DNA from: Gemmataceae bacterium
GTDB lineage: Bacteria > Planctomycetota > Planctomycetia > Gemmatales > Gemmataceae
Length of the DNA stretch: 37,378 nucleotides
Reading direction: 5' to 3'
Assembly (NCBI GenBank): GCA_022616435.1
Contig: JAKEET010000112.1
Coordinates: 1 to 37,378, forward strand
The first letter of the stretch is position 1. Every line of letters starts with the position of its first letter. This document shows positions 22,000 through 30,413 of the stretch, in pieces. Both the position numbers and the translations under genes were made by a program. Under the pieces are notes generated by a model that did no database searches, had not been told where the DNA came from, and worked only from the letters and a program-made list of their open reading frames with translations.

Positions 22000-23033
22000 A
22001 GCTTCCGTTCCAGTTCTTCCCTTCCCGACTGCACCTGGAGCTGGATGCGCAGGGCCCACAGCTCCTTGTCCGCCAGTCGATCCAGGCGGATCTTCACCAG
22101 GTCCTTCTGCGTGGTCGCCATCACGGTGTCGGCCGGCAGCTCGCGGGCCCAGGTGCGCAGCGATTCGATGTCGTCGCGCGTGTATCGATGATGGTCCGGG
22201 TACGTCCGCCACGCGACCACCTGCAGGCCCATGCCTTCGAGCGTCCGGCGAAAGGCCTCGGGATTCCCCAGCCCGCAGAACGCCGCCGCCGGCCGGCCGT
22301 GAAACGAATCCAGGGGCGCGTGCCGCCCGGCGTTCACCCAACGCGCCGGCTGGTGCGTGGTCTCCAGGATGGGCGTTTGCGGCGCCCGGCGGCCCACCTC
22401 GTCGCGAAGCCGGCTCACATCGTCCGCCGGCGCTTGATCGCAGCGCGTCAGCACGATCACGTGCGCCCGCCGCAGGCTTCGCGGCGGCTCGCGCAACAGG
22501 CCGCGCGGAAACAGATGCCCGTAGCCCCACGGACAGGTCGCGTCGAGCAAGACGACGTCGAGGTCGCGCCGCAAGCGGCGATGCTGGAAGCCGTCGTCGA
22601 GCACCAGGATTTCGCTGTCCAGCTCCTCGACCGCGATCTCCGCGAGCGCCGCTCGATCCGCGCCTTGCAAGTGCGGCACGTCGGGCAGGTTCTCTTCCAG
22701 GACGAGCGCCTCGTCGTTGCCGCCTTGGCCGTTGCCATTCTGGTCGCCATAGCCGCGGCTCAGGATGGCGACGCGGCGCTCGTGCTCGCGGAAGAATCGG
22801 GCCACAAATTCAACGCACGGCGTCTTGCCGGTGCCGCCAAGCGTCAGGTTGCCGATGCTGACGACGGGAACCTTGGCCGCACAACTCTGTTTCCAGCCCC
22901 GCTCGAAGGCCCAGTTCCGCAGGCGCACGCCGACGCCATAGAGCGTGCTGGCGACCCGCAAGCCGCCGCGTTGCAAGCTTGGTCCGAGGCCGCGCCGGTC
23001 GCCGCGAATGAGTTCATGAAAGTACTGTTCCAA
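21957..23033 (-). CDS. lpxK: Tetraacyldisaccharide 4'-kinase (lipid A biosynthesis)
   Basis: 358 residues with a TTG start at 23033 (no in-frame ATG fits; the first residues 'FHELIRGDRRG' already match LpxK). The Walker A motif is in 'VSIGNLTLGGTGKTPCVEF'. Other LpxK hallmarks are 'VAILSRGYG', 'EILVLDDGFQHRRLRRDLDVVLLDA', 'LLREPPRSLRRAHVIVLTRCD' and 'FCGLGNPEAFRRTLEGMG'. It phosphorylates the 4' position of the lipid A disaccharide on the inner membrane. The C-terminus ends in 'LSLVISHQSLVISH', which is nothing but a translation of the heptad repeat, so the native C-terminus was probably a little shorter or altered. First gene of the LPS operon. Confidence 0.95.
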   Translation of the reverse strand: MEQYFHELIRGDRRGLGPSLQRGGLRVASTLYGVGVRLRNWAFERGWKQSCAAKVPVVSIGNLTLGGTGKTPCVEFVARFFREHERRVAILSRGYGDQNGNGQGGNDEALVLEENLPDVPHLQGADRAALAEIAVEELDSEILVLDDGFQHRRLRRDLDVVLLDATCPWGYGHLFPRGLLREPPRSLRRAHVIVLTRCDQAPADDVSRLRDEVGRRAPQTPILETTHQPARWVNAGRHAPLDSFHGRPAAAFCGLGNPEAFRRTLEGMGLQVVAWRTYPDHHRYTRDDIESLRTWARELPADTVMATTQKDLVKIRLDRLADKELWALRIQLQVQSGREELERKLSLVISHQSLVISH

Positions 23034-23170
23034 GGCAACGCCCCGCGTGCCGAACCTTGCGCCGCTCCGGGCCTGGCGCTCCGGGTCGCCAAGGTTAGCA
23101 GCAAAGTGGATTTGCTGTCAACCGCGAGTGAGAATTCGGAGTTCAGCGGAGCTAAGCGTGCGTGATTCGC

Positions 23171-23385
23171 GCTGCACCAACCCGAAGCGTCAGCGAGGGA
23201 AGCAGGCGAGAATCCCTCGCTGACGCTTCGGGTTGGTGCAGCAGGAATTGCGCACGGCTGTGCAAGAACGCGCGCTGACACACCAACCCGAAGCGTCAGC
23301 GAGGGGAGCAGACGGAATCCCTCGCTGACGCTTCGGGTTGGTGCAGCAGGAATTGCGCACGGCTGTGCAAGAACGCGCGCTGACA
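23171..23385. repeat. Two tandem copies of a palindromic planctomycete repeat
   Basis: Copy 1: arms 23171-23200 and 23213-23242, perfect over 30 bp with a 12-bp loop. Copy 2: arms 23281-23305 and 23319-23343, perfect over 25 bp. Both are followed by the same 45-bp tail (23236-23280, 23341-23385). The core AACCCGAAGCGTCAGCGAGGG is widespread in planctomycete genomes in my recollection. It lies in the 466-bp gap between lpxK and the VWA gene, which holds no credible gene. Confidence 0.9.
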
Positions 23386-23389
23386 GGAA

Positions 23390-23435
23390 AGAAAACGAGC
23401 GCGAACCAGCAAGCCTTGTTGCCGATTCGCGCTCG
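23390..23435 (-). terminator. Rho-independent terminator of the VWA gene
   Basis: On the minus strand a perfect 10-bp stem (23435-23426 with 23405-23396, 20-nt loop) is followed at once by TTTTCTTT. It lies 65 bp past the VWA stop codon. Confidence 0.6.
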
Positions 23436-23442
23436 CGGGTAT

Positions 23443-23497
23443 CACCACTCACGACTCACCACCACGCACGACTCACCACTCACGATCCACGACTCCG
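23443..23497. repeat. Heptad-period repeat after the VWA gene
   Basis: Degenerate units CACGACT/CACCACT/CACGATC with period 7. It lies between the VWA stop and its terminator. No clear opposite arm is seen here. Confidence 0.6.
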
Positions 23498-23499
23498 CG

Positions 23500-24645
23500 T
23501 CATTCCGGAATCTGAATCCCTTTCGACTCGGCCTGCACGCGCAACGTTTCCCGCAACGCGCGATCCAGGCCGCGCGTCGGGTCGTTCGCTTGCTTCTGCA
23601 TCTCCGTGCGGATGTAGGCCTCGCGCTTGGTGTTCAGCTCGGTCACCTGCTTCTGGATCGCCAGGCGCTCCTGCAGCTTCTTCTGCACGTATTCAACGCG
23701 CTCGGCCGGTTTCAGCTTCTTCAGCTCGTCCGACAGCTCGGCCTCGGGAATCTTGGTGATGTCGAGCTTCGGATCCTCGCGGAGCTTGTCGACCAGGCAC
23801 CACGCCGAGTTCTTGTAGAGTGCCGACGCTTGCGTGGCGACGCGGGCCGCGAGGTTGGCGCCGCCCAGTTGCCGCGAATTCTCGGTCTGCGCTTTCTGGT
23901 CCTTCGCCTTGCCGTCGCGGAACTCCTTCTTGCCCACCGGCACGTAGGTCGCATTCACCTTGTCCGCCAGGGCGGCGATGTCCTTGTCGAACGGCGTGTT
24001 GACCACGACGCGGACATTGCGGCTGGCGTCGATGTTGGCGTAGCGGCCGCCGGTCATGAGCGCGAATTCGCGCCAGCCGCGGCCGTCGGAGTCGTCGGCG
24101 CCGCCGCAGTAGATGGGATTGATCAGGACGCCGTGCTTCTTGGCCAGCGCGGCGACTTCCGGCAGCTTGACGAGCGGATCTTGCGTGGCCGGCTCGTTGC
24201 CGCACACGAACACGATCTTGAGCGCGTCCTTGGCCTGGGACCATTTCAGGTCGCGGACGGCGTCGCGGCACACGCGGCCGACGTACTCGTCGCCGCCGTT
24301 GGTGCGGTATTCGAACAGCTTCTTGAACACGAGATCGAGATCGTCCACGAAGTCGAGATCCTTCTTGACCCAGCCCTTGGCCTGCTCGTAGTTGGTGGCG
24401 CCGTAGCTGTACAAGGCGACGCGCAGGTTCGGCGTCGGCTTCACCTTGGCGAGATCGTTGACAATGTCCCACAGTTTTTGCTTGGCGGAATCGATCAGGT
24501 GCTCCATGCTCCCCGAAATGTCGAGGCACAGCACCAGATCGATGTCCTTGGCTTTGGGTTTGGCGGGTGGGTCGTCGCCGCGCGACGGCACAACCAGGAA
24601 GATGACGGCCAGCAGCATTGAGCCGGCGAAGGCAACACGCGACAT
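23500..24645 (-). CDS. Secreted von Willebrand factor type A domain protein
   Basis: 381 residues with SD AAGGAG 6 bp before the ATG. A signal peptide covers residues 1-23 ('VAFAGSMLLAVIFLVVPSRG'). A VWA domain follows (about 35-215) with an intact MIDAS start 'LCLDISGSM' (DxSGS) and 'VFVCGNEPATQDP'. The C-terminal third is helical and Lys/Glu-rich ('ELKKLKPAERVEYVQKKLQERLAIQ'). VWA domains bind proteins through a metal ion. Planctomycetes have many such exported VWA proteins of unknown role. It is monocistronic with its own terminator. Confidence 0.85.
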   Translation of the reverse strand: MSRVAFAGSMLLAVIFLVVPSRGDDPPAKPKAKDIDLVLCLDISGSMEHLIDSAKQKLWDIVNDLAKVKPTPNLRVALYSYGATNYEQAKGWVKKDLDFVDDLDLVFKKLFEYRTNGGDEYVGRVCRDAVRDLKWSQAKDALKIVFVCGNEPATQDPLVKLPEVAALAKKHGVLINPIYCGGADDSDGRGWREFALMTGGRYANIDASRNVRVVVNTPFDKDIAALADKVNATYVPVGKKEFRDGKAKDQKAQTENSRQLGGANLAARVATQASALYKNSAWCLVDKLREDPKLDITKIPEAELSDELKKLKPAERVEYVQKKLQERLAIQKQVTELNTKREAYIRTEMQKQANDPTRGLDRALRETLRVQAESKGIQIPE

Positions 24646-24919
24646 GAGGGCTCCTTTCGCGAAAAAGCGAGCGGCGCGGCGTAAGCCCGCCGTGATGCTC
24701 GATGCTACCGGAAAAGACGAGGGGGCGGGCGGAATGGATTTTGGGGTCGAGTGCGGATTTCATCACGGAACCCGTCAATCCAACCCAGCTTAACAAGGGC
24801 GGGCCGTTCACGCGGTCTAATCCTTCAATCCGTTAAGGCCGGGCATCCGATGTTAACCCATAAGCCAAGTAGCTTGCTGAAACTGTGCGTCTTTGCACGC
24901 TGTGTGGGGCCGACAAGCC

Positions 24920-26509
24920 ATGAAGAAACTCGCGATCTCGTCGCTGGCGGTGGCACTGTGGCTGCAGGGTTCCGCCGAGGCGCAAAGCCCGTTCTTCCAG
25001 CCGGCGGCCAACCAGCCCTGGGCTCAACAGCCCTGGGCTCAACAGCCCTGGGCCCAGCCTGCGGTCCAGCCGGCCGGTCAGCCGATCCAGCTCGTCGCGT
25101 CCCGCCCCGCTCCGATGCCCCCCGGCGGCATGGTCCCCGTGCGCGTCCACTTTGGCGGCGCCCTGACCAGGGACGGCGTCGTGCCTGTGCCGGTGTATTT
25201 GAATCAATCGGCAGCGTTCCCCGCCAGTGTGGCCTCCGGCAGGACGCCAGCGGCCGGTTCCGTCACGCGCGTGCAGCACGAAACACTCAAGGAGCCGACG
25301 CGCAAGGCGTCCCCGCCGGCCGGCGAGTCGAAGGATGCCCCAAACCCAAGCACCATCTCCGTGTACCACGGCGCCCCGGAAATCTGCGATCCCCGCTTCG
25401 TGGCCCCCGACGTGGACGACCTGCGCCGTCCCCATCCCGCCCCGTGCGGCTACCGCTGGTACATCGCGGGCGAATATCTCCACTGGTGGGTGCGGCCGAT
25501 CGACTCGCCCGCGCTGTTGCTGGTGGACGGCGCCCCGGTCACGGCCAGCGACGTCGACGCCTTCGACCGCCAGGGCGCCCGCTTCACGATCGGCCGGTGG
25601 CTCCCCAACCCGCATGGCCTGTGGGGCCTGGAAGGCACGATCATGTTCACCGGGCTGCGGCGGGCGCGCAACACGTATCAATCCAACGGCGTCCAGCTTC
25701 TGGAGCATCCGTTCATCGATGCGGGCACCGGAGCGCCGGACTCGCTGCCGGTCGCGATCGATCCGCCGGCGCTCGATCCGCGCGAAGGGCTCACCGAGAT
25801 CGAGGCTGCCAGCCGGATGTTCGGGTTCGAGGTGAACTTCCGCCGCGAGCTGTGCCGCACGAGCTGCGGCCACCTGGACTTGCTGTTCGGGTACCGGCAA
25901 TTCCACCTCGATGAAGCGATTGCCGTTCGCGACCGCGTCATTTACGACACGGCGCCCATACCGTTGTCCGACGCGACCGTGATCGGCGTGGACGAGTTCG
26001 GCACGCACAACCGGATCTTTGCGGGGCAGATCGGCCTCGATGGGGAAGTCAACTGGCGGCGGCTCTACGTGGGCGCCTGGGGCAAGTTCGCGGTGGGCGG
26101 CAACGACGAGGTCATCAACGTGAGCGGCTGGACGGTGGTGCAGCCGACGCCGGGCCGGCTGCCGCCGCCGCCGCAGACCAACGGCAAGAGTTTTGCCGGG
26201 TCGGTGTACACGCAGGCCAGCAACATCGGCTCGTTCTCCGACAGCCAGCTGACGGTGTTGCCCGAAGTGGGCGTCAACGTGGGTTACAAGATCACGGATA
26301 ACTGGCGGCTCGGCGCCGGTTACAATTTCCTGTACATCAACAACGTCGTTCGCCCCGGCGACGCGATTGACACCACCATCAGCCGCACCCAGATTCCGCA
26401 GTTGCAGCCGCTGGCGCCCGCCCCCGGCCCGCGACCGGCGCCGCCCAGCTTCATCGAGTCGGCGTACTGGGCGCACGGGTTGACGGTGCACATGGAGATT
26501 CGGTATTGA
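24920..26509 (+). CDS. BBP7-type outer-membrane beta-barrel protein
   Basis: 529 residues from the ATG at 24920; upstream in-frame starts lack a signal sequence. A signal peptide ('KLAISSLAVALWLQGSAEA') is followed by a Pro/Gln-rich stretch with three 'QPWAQ' repeats. After a 100-residue linker the barrel begins with 'RWYIAGEYLHWWVRPIDSPAL'. It continues with 'FTIGRWLPNPHGLWGLEGTIMF', 'LDLLFGYRQFHLDEAI', 'VNWRRLYVGAWGKFAVG' and 'VGVNVGYKITDNWRLGAGYNFLYINNVVRPG', and ends 'GLTVHMEIRY' with a terminal aromatic, as in outer-membrane barrels. This is the planctomycete BBP7 porin-like family. It is likely surface-exposed and expressed alone. Confidence 0.88.
   Translation: MKKLAISSLAVALWLQGSAEAQSPFFQPAANQPWAQQPWAQQPWAQPAVQPAGQPIQLVASRPAPMPPGGMVPVRVHFGGALTRDGVVPVPVYLNQSAAFPASVASGRTPAAGSVTRVQHETLKEPTRKASPPAGESKDAPNPSTISVYHGAPEICDPRFVAPDVDDLRRPHPAPCGYRWYIAGEYLHWWVRPIDSPALLLVDGAPVTASDVDAFDRQGARFTIGRWLPNPHGLWGLEGTIMFTGLRRARNTYQSNGVQLLEHPFIDAGTGAPDSLPVAIDPPALDPREGLTEIEAASRMFGFEVNFRRELCRTSCGHLDLLFGYRQFHLDEAIAVRDRVIYDTAPIPLSDATVIGVDEFGTHNRIFAGQIGLDGEVNWRRLYVGAWGKFAVGGNDEVINVSGWTVVQPTPGRLPPPPQTNGKSFAGSVYTQASNIGSFSDSQLTVLPEVGVNVGYKITDNWRLGAGYNFLYINNVVRPGDAIDTTISRTQIPQLQPLAPAPGPRPAPPSFIESAYWAHGLTVHMEIRY
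25014..25058 (+). repeat. 15-bp tandem repeat coding QPWAQ
   Basis: About three copies of CAGCCCTGGGCTCAA in frame within the barrel gene, encoding the Pro/Gln linker. The unit length keeps the frame, so copy number could vary. Confidence 0.8.
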
Positions 26510-26587
26510 TCGGGCCGCTCGGCGGTCCCATGGCCATGCTGCCGCACGAGACGGGCGGTGTTGATTCGTTCTCTCGATCTGTTCAAT

Positions 26588-27676
26588 TCAGCGTGCCGCC
26601 GCCGGATTGGCGGCGTGTGCGAGGGCCCCTGCCTCTGTTCCCCGTTCCGCGAGCATCCGCCACACCCGCTCGCGCAGCCGCTCGGGCCGCATCAGCCTGC
26701 GAATCCCTTCCGACACCAGCGCCAATCCCAGCGAGCACACGAGGAACCAGATCGTGGCCCGCAGCCAGAACTGGTCGGTCCAGGCCTGCAACGGCGGAAT
26801 CAGCGCGAAGAACACCGGCATGTGCGCGATGAAGATGAACACCGTGTTGCGTGCAAAGAAGCGAACGACGGCGGACCCGGGCAGCCAGCATGCCACGCGG
26901 TAGACCAGGTAGGTATAGCCGACATAAACGAACGTCACCGCGGCGGACGTCGCGGCCAGGTTGAGCGGCGTCGAACCAACGTCAAACACCATGAAGGGGA
27001 ACGAATCGCCCCGCGTCGCCAGGCCGCCAAGCACCGGCCAGGCGATTGCGAGTACGCCCAGCAGCGCCGTCCACAACCAGGGGCCGTCGCGCTCCGGCGT
27101 GTGCTCCCGTTGCCCGTGGAACACGCCCAGGAGGAACACGGTCGCCCAGTTCGGGAACATCATGTAGGCCACGTACAAGCCTCCCGCCTGGGCCAGCGCC
27201 GCCCGCAGTACGATTTCGGCGGCGGCGGTCAGCATCAACACGCCAGGGCCGATCCGCCGGCCGCGAACGAACAGGGCCCACAAGAGCAGGATGTGGATGT
27301 ACGCGCCGATGAACCAGGTCGTGGGGTTGGACGGGAAATTGTCCAAGACCACGTTGGCGCCGAAGGCGAACGGCAGATAGTTGCTCAGGGCGAGACGCGA
27401 CGATTCGGCGTAGGTGACGGCGCTCATCAACAGCGCGAAGGGGATGCCAAAGAGGAACAGCTCAAAAAGCCGGTTGAAGAGCACCTGCCGGGTGGGCCGC
27501 CGTTCGCGCGCCAGCGAGAAACCGGAGGCGAACAGGAAGAACGCGACCCCGAGCTGCTTGGGGTAGATGGGCGGCGCGAGCGGCTCGAGCCAGCGGGCCG
27601 CCACGTGGCCCAGGACGATCAAGAGGATGCCGAGGCACTTCAGCCAGTCGAGAAAATCGAGTCGAGCCAGTTTCAT
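26588..27676 (-). CDS. Acyltransferase-3 family membrane protein
   Basis: 362 residues from the ATG at 27676, overlapping the upstream stop by ATGA. About ten hydrophobic segments. The N-terminus 'ARLDFLDWLKCLGILLIVLGHVAARW' carries the conserved His of the acyltransferase-3 (OafA/NolL/OpgC) family. These enzymes move acetyl or other acyl groups onto extracytoplasmic glycans. Last gene of the ACP-SDR-ligase operon, so it may transfer an acyl group activated by those genes, or simply acetylate the same glycan (inference). Confidence 0.85.
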   Translation of the reverse strand: MKLARLDFLDWLKCLGILLIVLGHVAARWLEPLAPPIYPKQLGVAFFLFASGFSLARERRPTRQVLFNRLFELFLFGIPFALLMSAVTYAESSRLALSNYLPFAFGANVVLDNFPSNPTTWFIGAYIHILLLWALFVRGRRIGPGVLMLTAAAEIVLRAALAQAGGLYVAYMMFPNWATVFLLGVFHGQREHTPERDGPWLWTALLGVLAIAWPVLGGLATRGDSFPFMVFDVGSTPLNLAATSAAVTFVYVGYTYLVYRVACWLPGSAVVRFFARNTVFIFIAHMPVFFALIPPLQAWTDQFWLRATIWFLVCSLGLALVSEGIRRLMRPERLRERVWRMLAERGTEAGALAHAANPAAAR

Positions 27677-28326
27677 GTCGCATATCCCTGAAACGCTTCG
27701 ACGCGGCCGCCGGGCCGGCCGTCGCCGTCCGCGGGGACGATGTCGTCGATCGCCTTGCCGATGAAGCGGGCCGGGTTGCCGCCCACGATCCGGTTGTCCG
27801 GCACAGGCGCCGACACGACGCTTCCGGCGGCGACGATGCAATGGCTGCCAACGTCGGCCATCAGCACCGCCGCCTCGCCGATCCACGTCTCGGCGCCGAC
27901 ATGGATGAGCTGGCATGTGCGCGGGTCGAACCCGGTGAGCTTGCCGTCGGGACCGTGCCGGTGCTGCCGGCCGCCGTTGAGGATGCTGGCCCGGCTGCCG
28001 ATGAGGCTTCCTTCACCCAGGATTGCGTAACCGACGCTCACGCCGAAGCCGACGTAAACGCGTGGACCGACGCGCGCCCGGCGGTCGCTGAAGTAGCTCA
28101 TGAAGCCGAGGTCGCAGCTCATGGCGCAGGAATCGAGCGTCAGCCGGTAGAAGCACTTCCGCAGGTACTTGCCGGGCAGACCGGGCGCCAGCGCGAACGA
28201 CTGCCCCCAAAAAAGAAACATTTCGTTGCGGCGGGACAGCAGCGCTTCGAGCTTACACAGTAGCGCCGGCGCCAGGACCACGATGAGTCCCAACGCCAAG
28301 CACAGTCCCTTCAGGAGGCGGTTCAC
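27673..28326 (-). CDS. Left-handed beta-helix O-acetyltransferase (WcaF/Maa-like)
   Basis: 217 residues with a GTG start at 28326, 21 bp after the upstream stop; no clear SD. The N-terminal hydrophobic stretch ('GLCLALGLIVVLAPALLC') may anchor it to the membrane. Hexapeptide repeats run from about residue 85 ('RVGPRVYVGFGVSVGYAILGEGSLIGSRASI') to 'IHVGAETWIGEAAVLMADVGSHCIVAAGSVVSAPVPDNRIVGGNPARFIG', the typical end of sugar O-acetyltransferases. The likely donor is acetyl-CoA and the likely acceptor a polysaccharide precursor. Confidence 0.86.
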   Translation of the reverse strand: MNRLLKGLCLALGLIVVLAPALLCKLEALLSRRNEMFLFWGQSFALAPGLPGKYLRKCFYRLTLDSCAMSCDLGFMSYFSDRRARVGPRVYVGFGVSVGYAILGEGSLIGSRASILNGGRQHRHGPDGKLTGFDPRTCQLIHVGAETWIGEAAVLMADVGSHCIVAAGSVVSAPVPDNRIVGGNPARFIGKAIDDIVPADGDGRPGGRVEAFQGYAT

Positions 28327-28347
28327 ACGCTGTTTACCATGATTGTT

Positions 28348-29715
28348 TCACATCTTGCGTATCTTCTTGCCGCGAGCGTTGTACTGCTCGCCCGCGACGA
28401 TCTCCACTTTGACCGGCACCATGTACGGCGCCAGCCGCCCCTGGCAGTGCCGGCGCATCTGGGCCTTGAAGTCGGCCGGCGTCTGCGGCTCCACCAGGTT
28501 GACCCGGGCGACCACGCATTGCCCGACCAGGGGGTGCGCCTCGCCCCGGACCGTGACGTCCTGCACGTTGTCCATTTCCAACAGCACCGTCTCGACCTGC
28601 GCCGGGTAGACCTTCTGGCCGCCGACGTTGATCAGGTCGGTGGTGCGGCCCAGAAACCGCAGCCACTCGCCATCCTGCTCGACGGCATCCTGGGTGTTGA
28701 ACCAGCCGTCGGCGTCGAAGCAGTCGCCGGCGTTCAGATAGCCCATCATCGCGGAGCGGGCGCGAATCCAGAGGATGCCGTCAACGATCTTTGTTTCGAA
28801 GCCCTCGCCGCCCACCTTGACCCAGAGCGAGCCGTCCTCGCGGCTCTTGCTCCGCAGGATGCCCAGCTCCGACAGGCCGTACGTCTGCTGAAAGCGGACG
28901 CCGGGGAACGCGCCGTGGAGTCGTTCGAGCGTGCTCGCCGGCATGACTTCCGTGCCGTAGGTGATCAGCCGCAGGCTGGAAAGGTCGTTGCGCAGGTGTT
29001 CTCCGGAGAGGAGAAGCAGGTTGAGAAACGTCGGCGTGGTCGGCAGGATTTCGACACGGTTGCGCTCGATCGCCTGGCAGACAGCCTGCGGGCTGCGCTG
29101 ACCGACGCTGACCACCGTGCCGCCGCCGGATAGGCCCGCGAACAGGGTGTTGATCCCGCCGATGTGGTCCAGCAGCAAGAACGACAGGATGCGCAGCTCC
29201 TTGGCAGGGCCCTGGAACTTTTCCAGCAGCCGGCCGAAGTCGTGCAGCATCGCCTTGGACTTGCCGGTGGAGCCCGAAGAGAACAGGACCAGCCCGGGCC
29301 GGCCGGCGTCAATCAGCCGCGTCAGCAAGACATGGTTCGGCCGAACTCCTGTGGCCGCCGCCGCCTCGGGGTCCGGTCCGCCGCAATCGATGAGGTACTC
29401 CGCCTGGGCGATGTCCGCGAATTCTTGCTTCTGGCCCGGTGCGGCCGAGGCGAGGGGGACGGCGATGCAGTTGTGCTCGATCAGCGCCAAGAGCAGGCCC
29501 ACGGTGCCGACGCCGTAGTCGCCGTCGAACGCCACCACATGACCCGGGCCGATCCCGGCACGCTCGAAGGCCTGATGCCAGCGGGCTACACCCTCAAGCA
29601 GGTCCCCGTAGTTGGCCGACCAGCCGTCGCCCGCCAGAGCTTCGCGGTCGGCCCACTGCTCGAAGCGTTCGAGAAGCCACGTCAGACATGAGGAGGTCTG
29701 GCAAGAGCCCGTCAT
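28348..29715 (-). CDS. Acyl-AMP ligase (ANL superfamily)
   Basis: 455 residues from the ATG at 29715, with SD GGGAGGTG and an ATGA overlap with the SDR stop. ANL motifs are clear: A3 'LVLFSSGSTGKSKAMLHD', A5 'QTYGLSELG', A7-like 'WFNTQDAVEQDGEWLRFLGRTTDLINVGGQKVYPAQVE', and the C-terminal lysine in 'NARGKKIRKM'. It is shorter than acyl-CoA synthetases. It should activate a short acyl or hydroxyacyl acid with ATP and load it on the ACP encoded two genes upstream. The ACP-SDR-ligase trio is known from clusters that add hydroxybutyryl-type groups to O-antigens; applying that here is inference. Confidence 0.87.
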   Translation of the reverse strand: MTGSCQTSSCLTWLLERFEQWADREALAGDGWSANYGDLLEGVARWHQAFERAGIGPGHVVAFDGDYGVGTVGLLLALIEHNCIAVPLASAAPGQKQEFADIAQAEYLIDCGGPDPEAAAATGVRPNHVLLTRLIDAGRPGLVLFSSGSTGKSKAMLHDFGRLLEKFQGPAKELRILSFLLLDHIGGINTLFAGLSGGGTVVSVGQRSPQAVCQAIERNRVEILPTTPTFLNLLLLSGEHLRNDLSSLRLITYGTEVMPASTLERLHGAFPGVRFQQTYGLSELGILRSKSREDGSLWVKVGGEGFETKIVDGILWIRARSAMMGYLNAGDCFDADGWFNTQDAVEQDGEWLRFLGRTTDLINVGGQKVYPAQVETVLLEMDNVQDVTVRGEAHPLVGQCVVARVNLVEPQTPADFKAQMRRHCQGRLAPYMVPVKVEIVAGEQYNARGKKIRKM

Positions 29716-30413
29716 GAGACACCTCCCAGGTAGATCACCTGCCCGGTGACGAAGTCGCTTTCCGGGCGAAGGAAAAAGTCGATGACGTTGGCCACCTCCT
29801 CCGGCCGTCCCATGCGTGGGATGGGCTGCGAGGCCACCAGGCGGTCGATCTTGTCCTTGGGGACGCCGCGAATCAGGTCTGTTGCAATCGGCGTCGGTCC
29901 GACCGCGTTGCAGGTGATGCCCAGGGGCGCCAGTTCTCGCGCCAGCACGCGGGTCAACGTCTCCACCGCGGCCTTCGACGCCGCGTAGGCGGCCTCCCCT
30001 TCCAGGTTGAGCGGAACGGCGACCGTGGAGAAATTGACGATCCGGCCATGCGGCGCCGCGCGCAGCAGCCGGGCGGCCTCCCGGCACAGGAGGAACGTGC
30101 CAACGACATTGGTTTCCAGGATCTTGCGTACGGCGTCGAGCGGCGTCAGCAGGGCATGGTTCATCGCGGCGACCCCGGCGTTGTTGATCAGCGCGCTCAG
30201 GCCGCCGAGTCTGCGAATCTCCCCCATCAGCTTCCGCACCGCGGTTTCATCGGTCACGTCCACGCAGTGGTGGACGTAGCCTTCCGCCTGCAGATCGCTC
30301 GGCTGGCGACTGCAGCCCACGACCCGGCAGCCGCGCTCGAGGTAGTGGCTGACCAAGGCGCGGCCGATCCCCTTGCGGGCGCCGGTGATCAGCAGGACGG
30401 GCGCATCGGTCAC
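29712..30413 (-). CDS. Short-chain dehydrogenase/reductase (FabG-like)
   Basis: 233 residues with a GTG start at 30413 that overlaps the ACP stop (GTGA). NAD(P)-binding 'ITGARKGIG', structural 'INNAGVAA', catalytic Ser in 'RIVNFSTVAV' and 'YAASK'. The ending 'FFLRPESDFVTGQVIYLGG' is typical of 3-oxoacyl-ACP reductases. It probably reduces a 3-oxoacyl group carried by the neighbouring ACP. Confidence 0.9.
   Translation of the reverse strand: MTDAPVLLITGARKGIGRALVSHYLERGCRVVGCSRQPSDLQAEGYVHHCVDVTDETAVRKLMGEIRRLGGLSALINNAGVAAMNHALLTPLDAVRKILETNVVGTFLLCREAARLLRAAPHGRIVNFSTVAVPLNLEGEAAYAASKAAVETLTRVLARELAPLGITCNAVGPTPIATDLIRGVPKDKIDRLVASQPIPRMGRPEEVANVIDFFLRPESDFVTGQVIYLGGVS

Noticed and set aside
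23171..23385. Palindromic repeats as a CRISPR array
   Set aside because: Only two units of ~105 bp with long perfect hairpins and identical tails; no regular short spacers and no cas genes.
22844..23452. Minus-strand frame with 'PTRSVSEGF' repeats
   Set aside because: A translation of the palindromic DNA repeat, not a protein gene.
24833..26491. 552-codon minus-strand frame
   Set aside because: Antisense of the BBP7 barrel gene, which has a signal peptide and barrel motifs.
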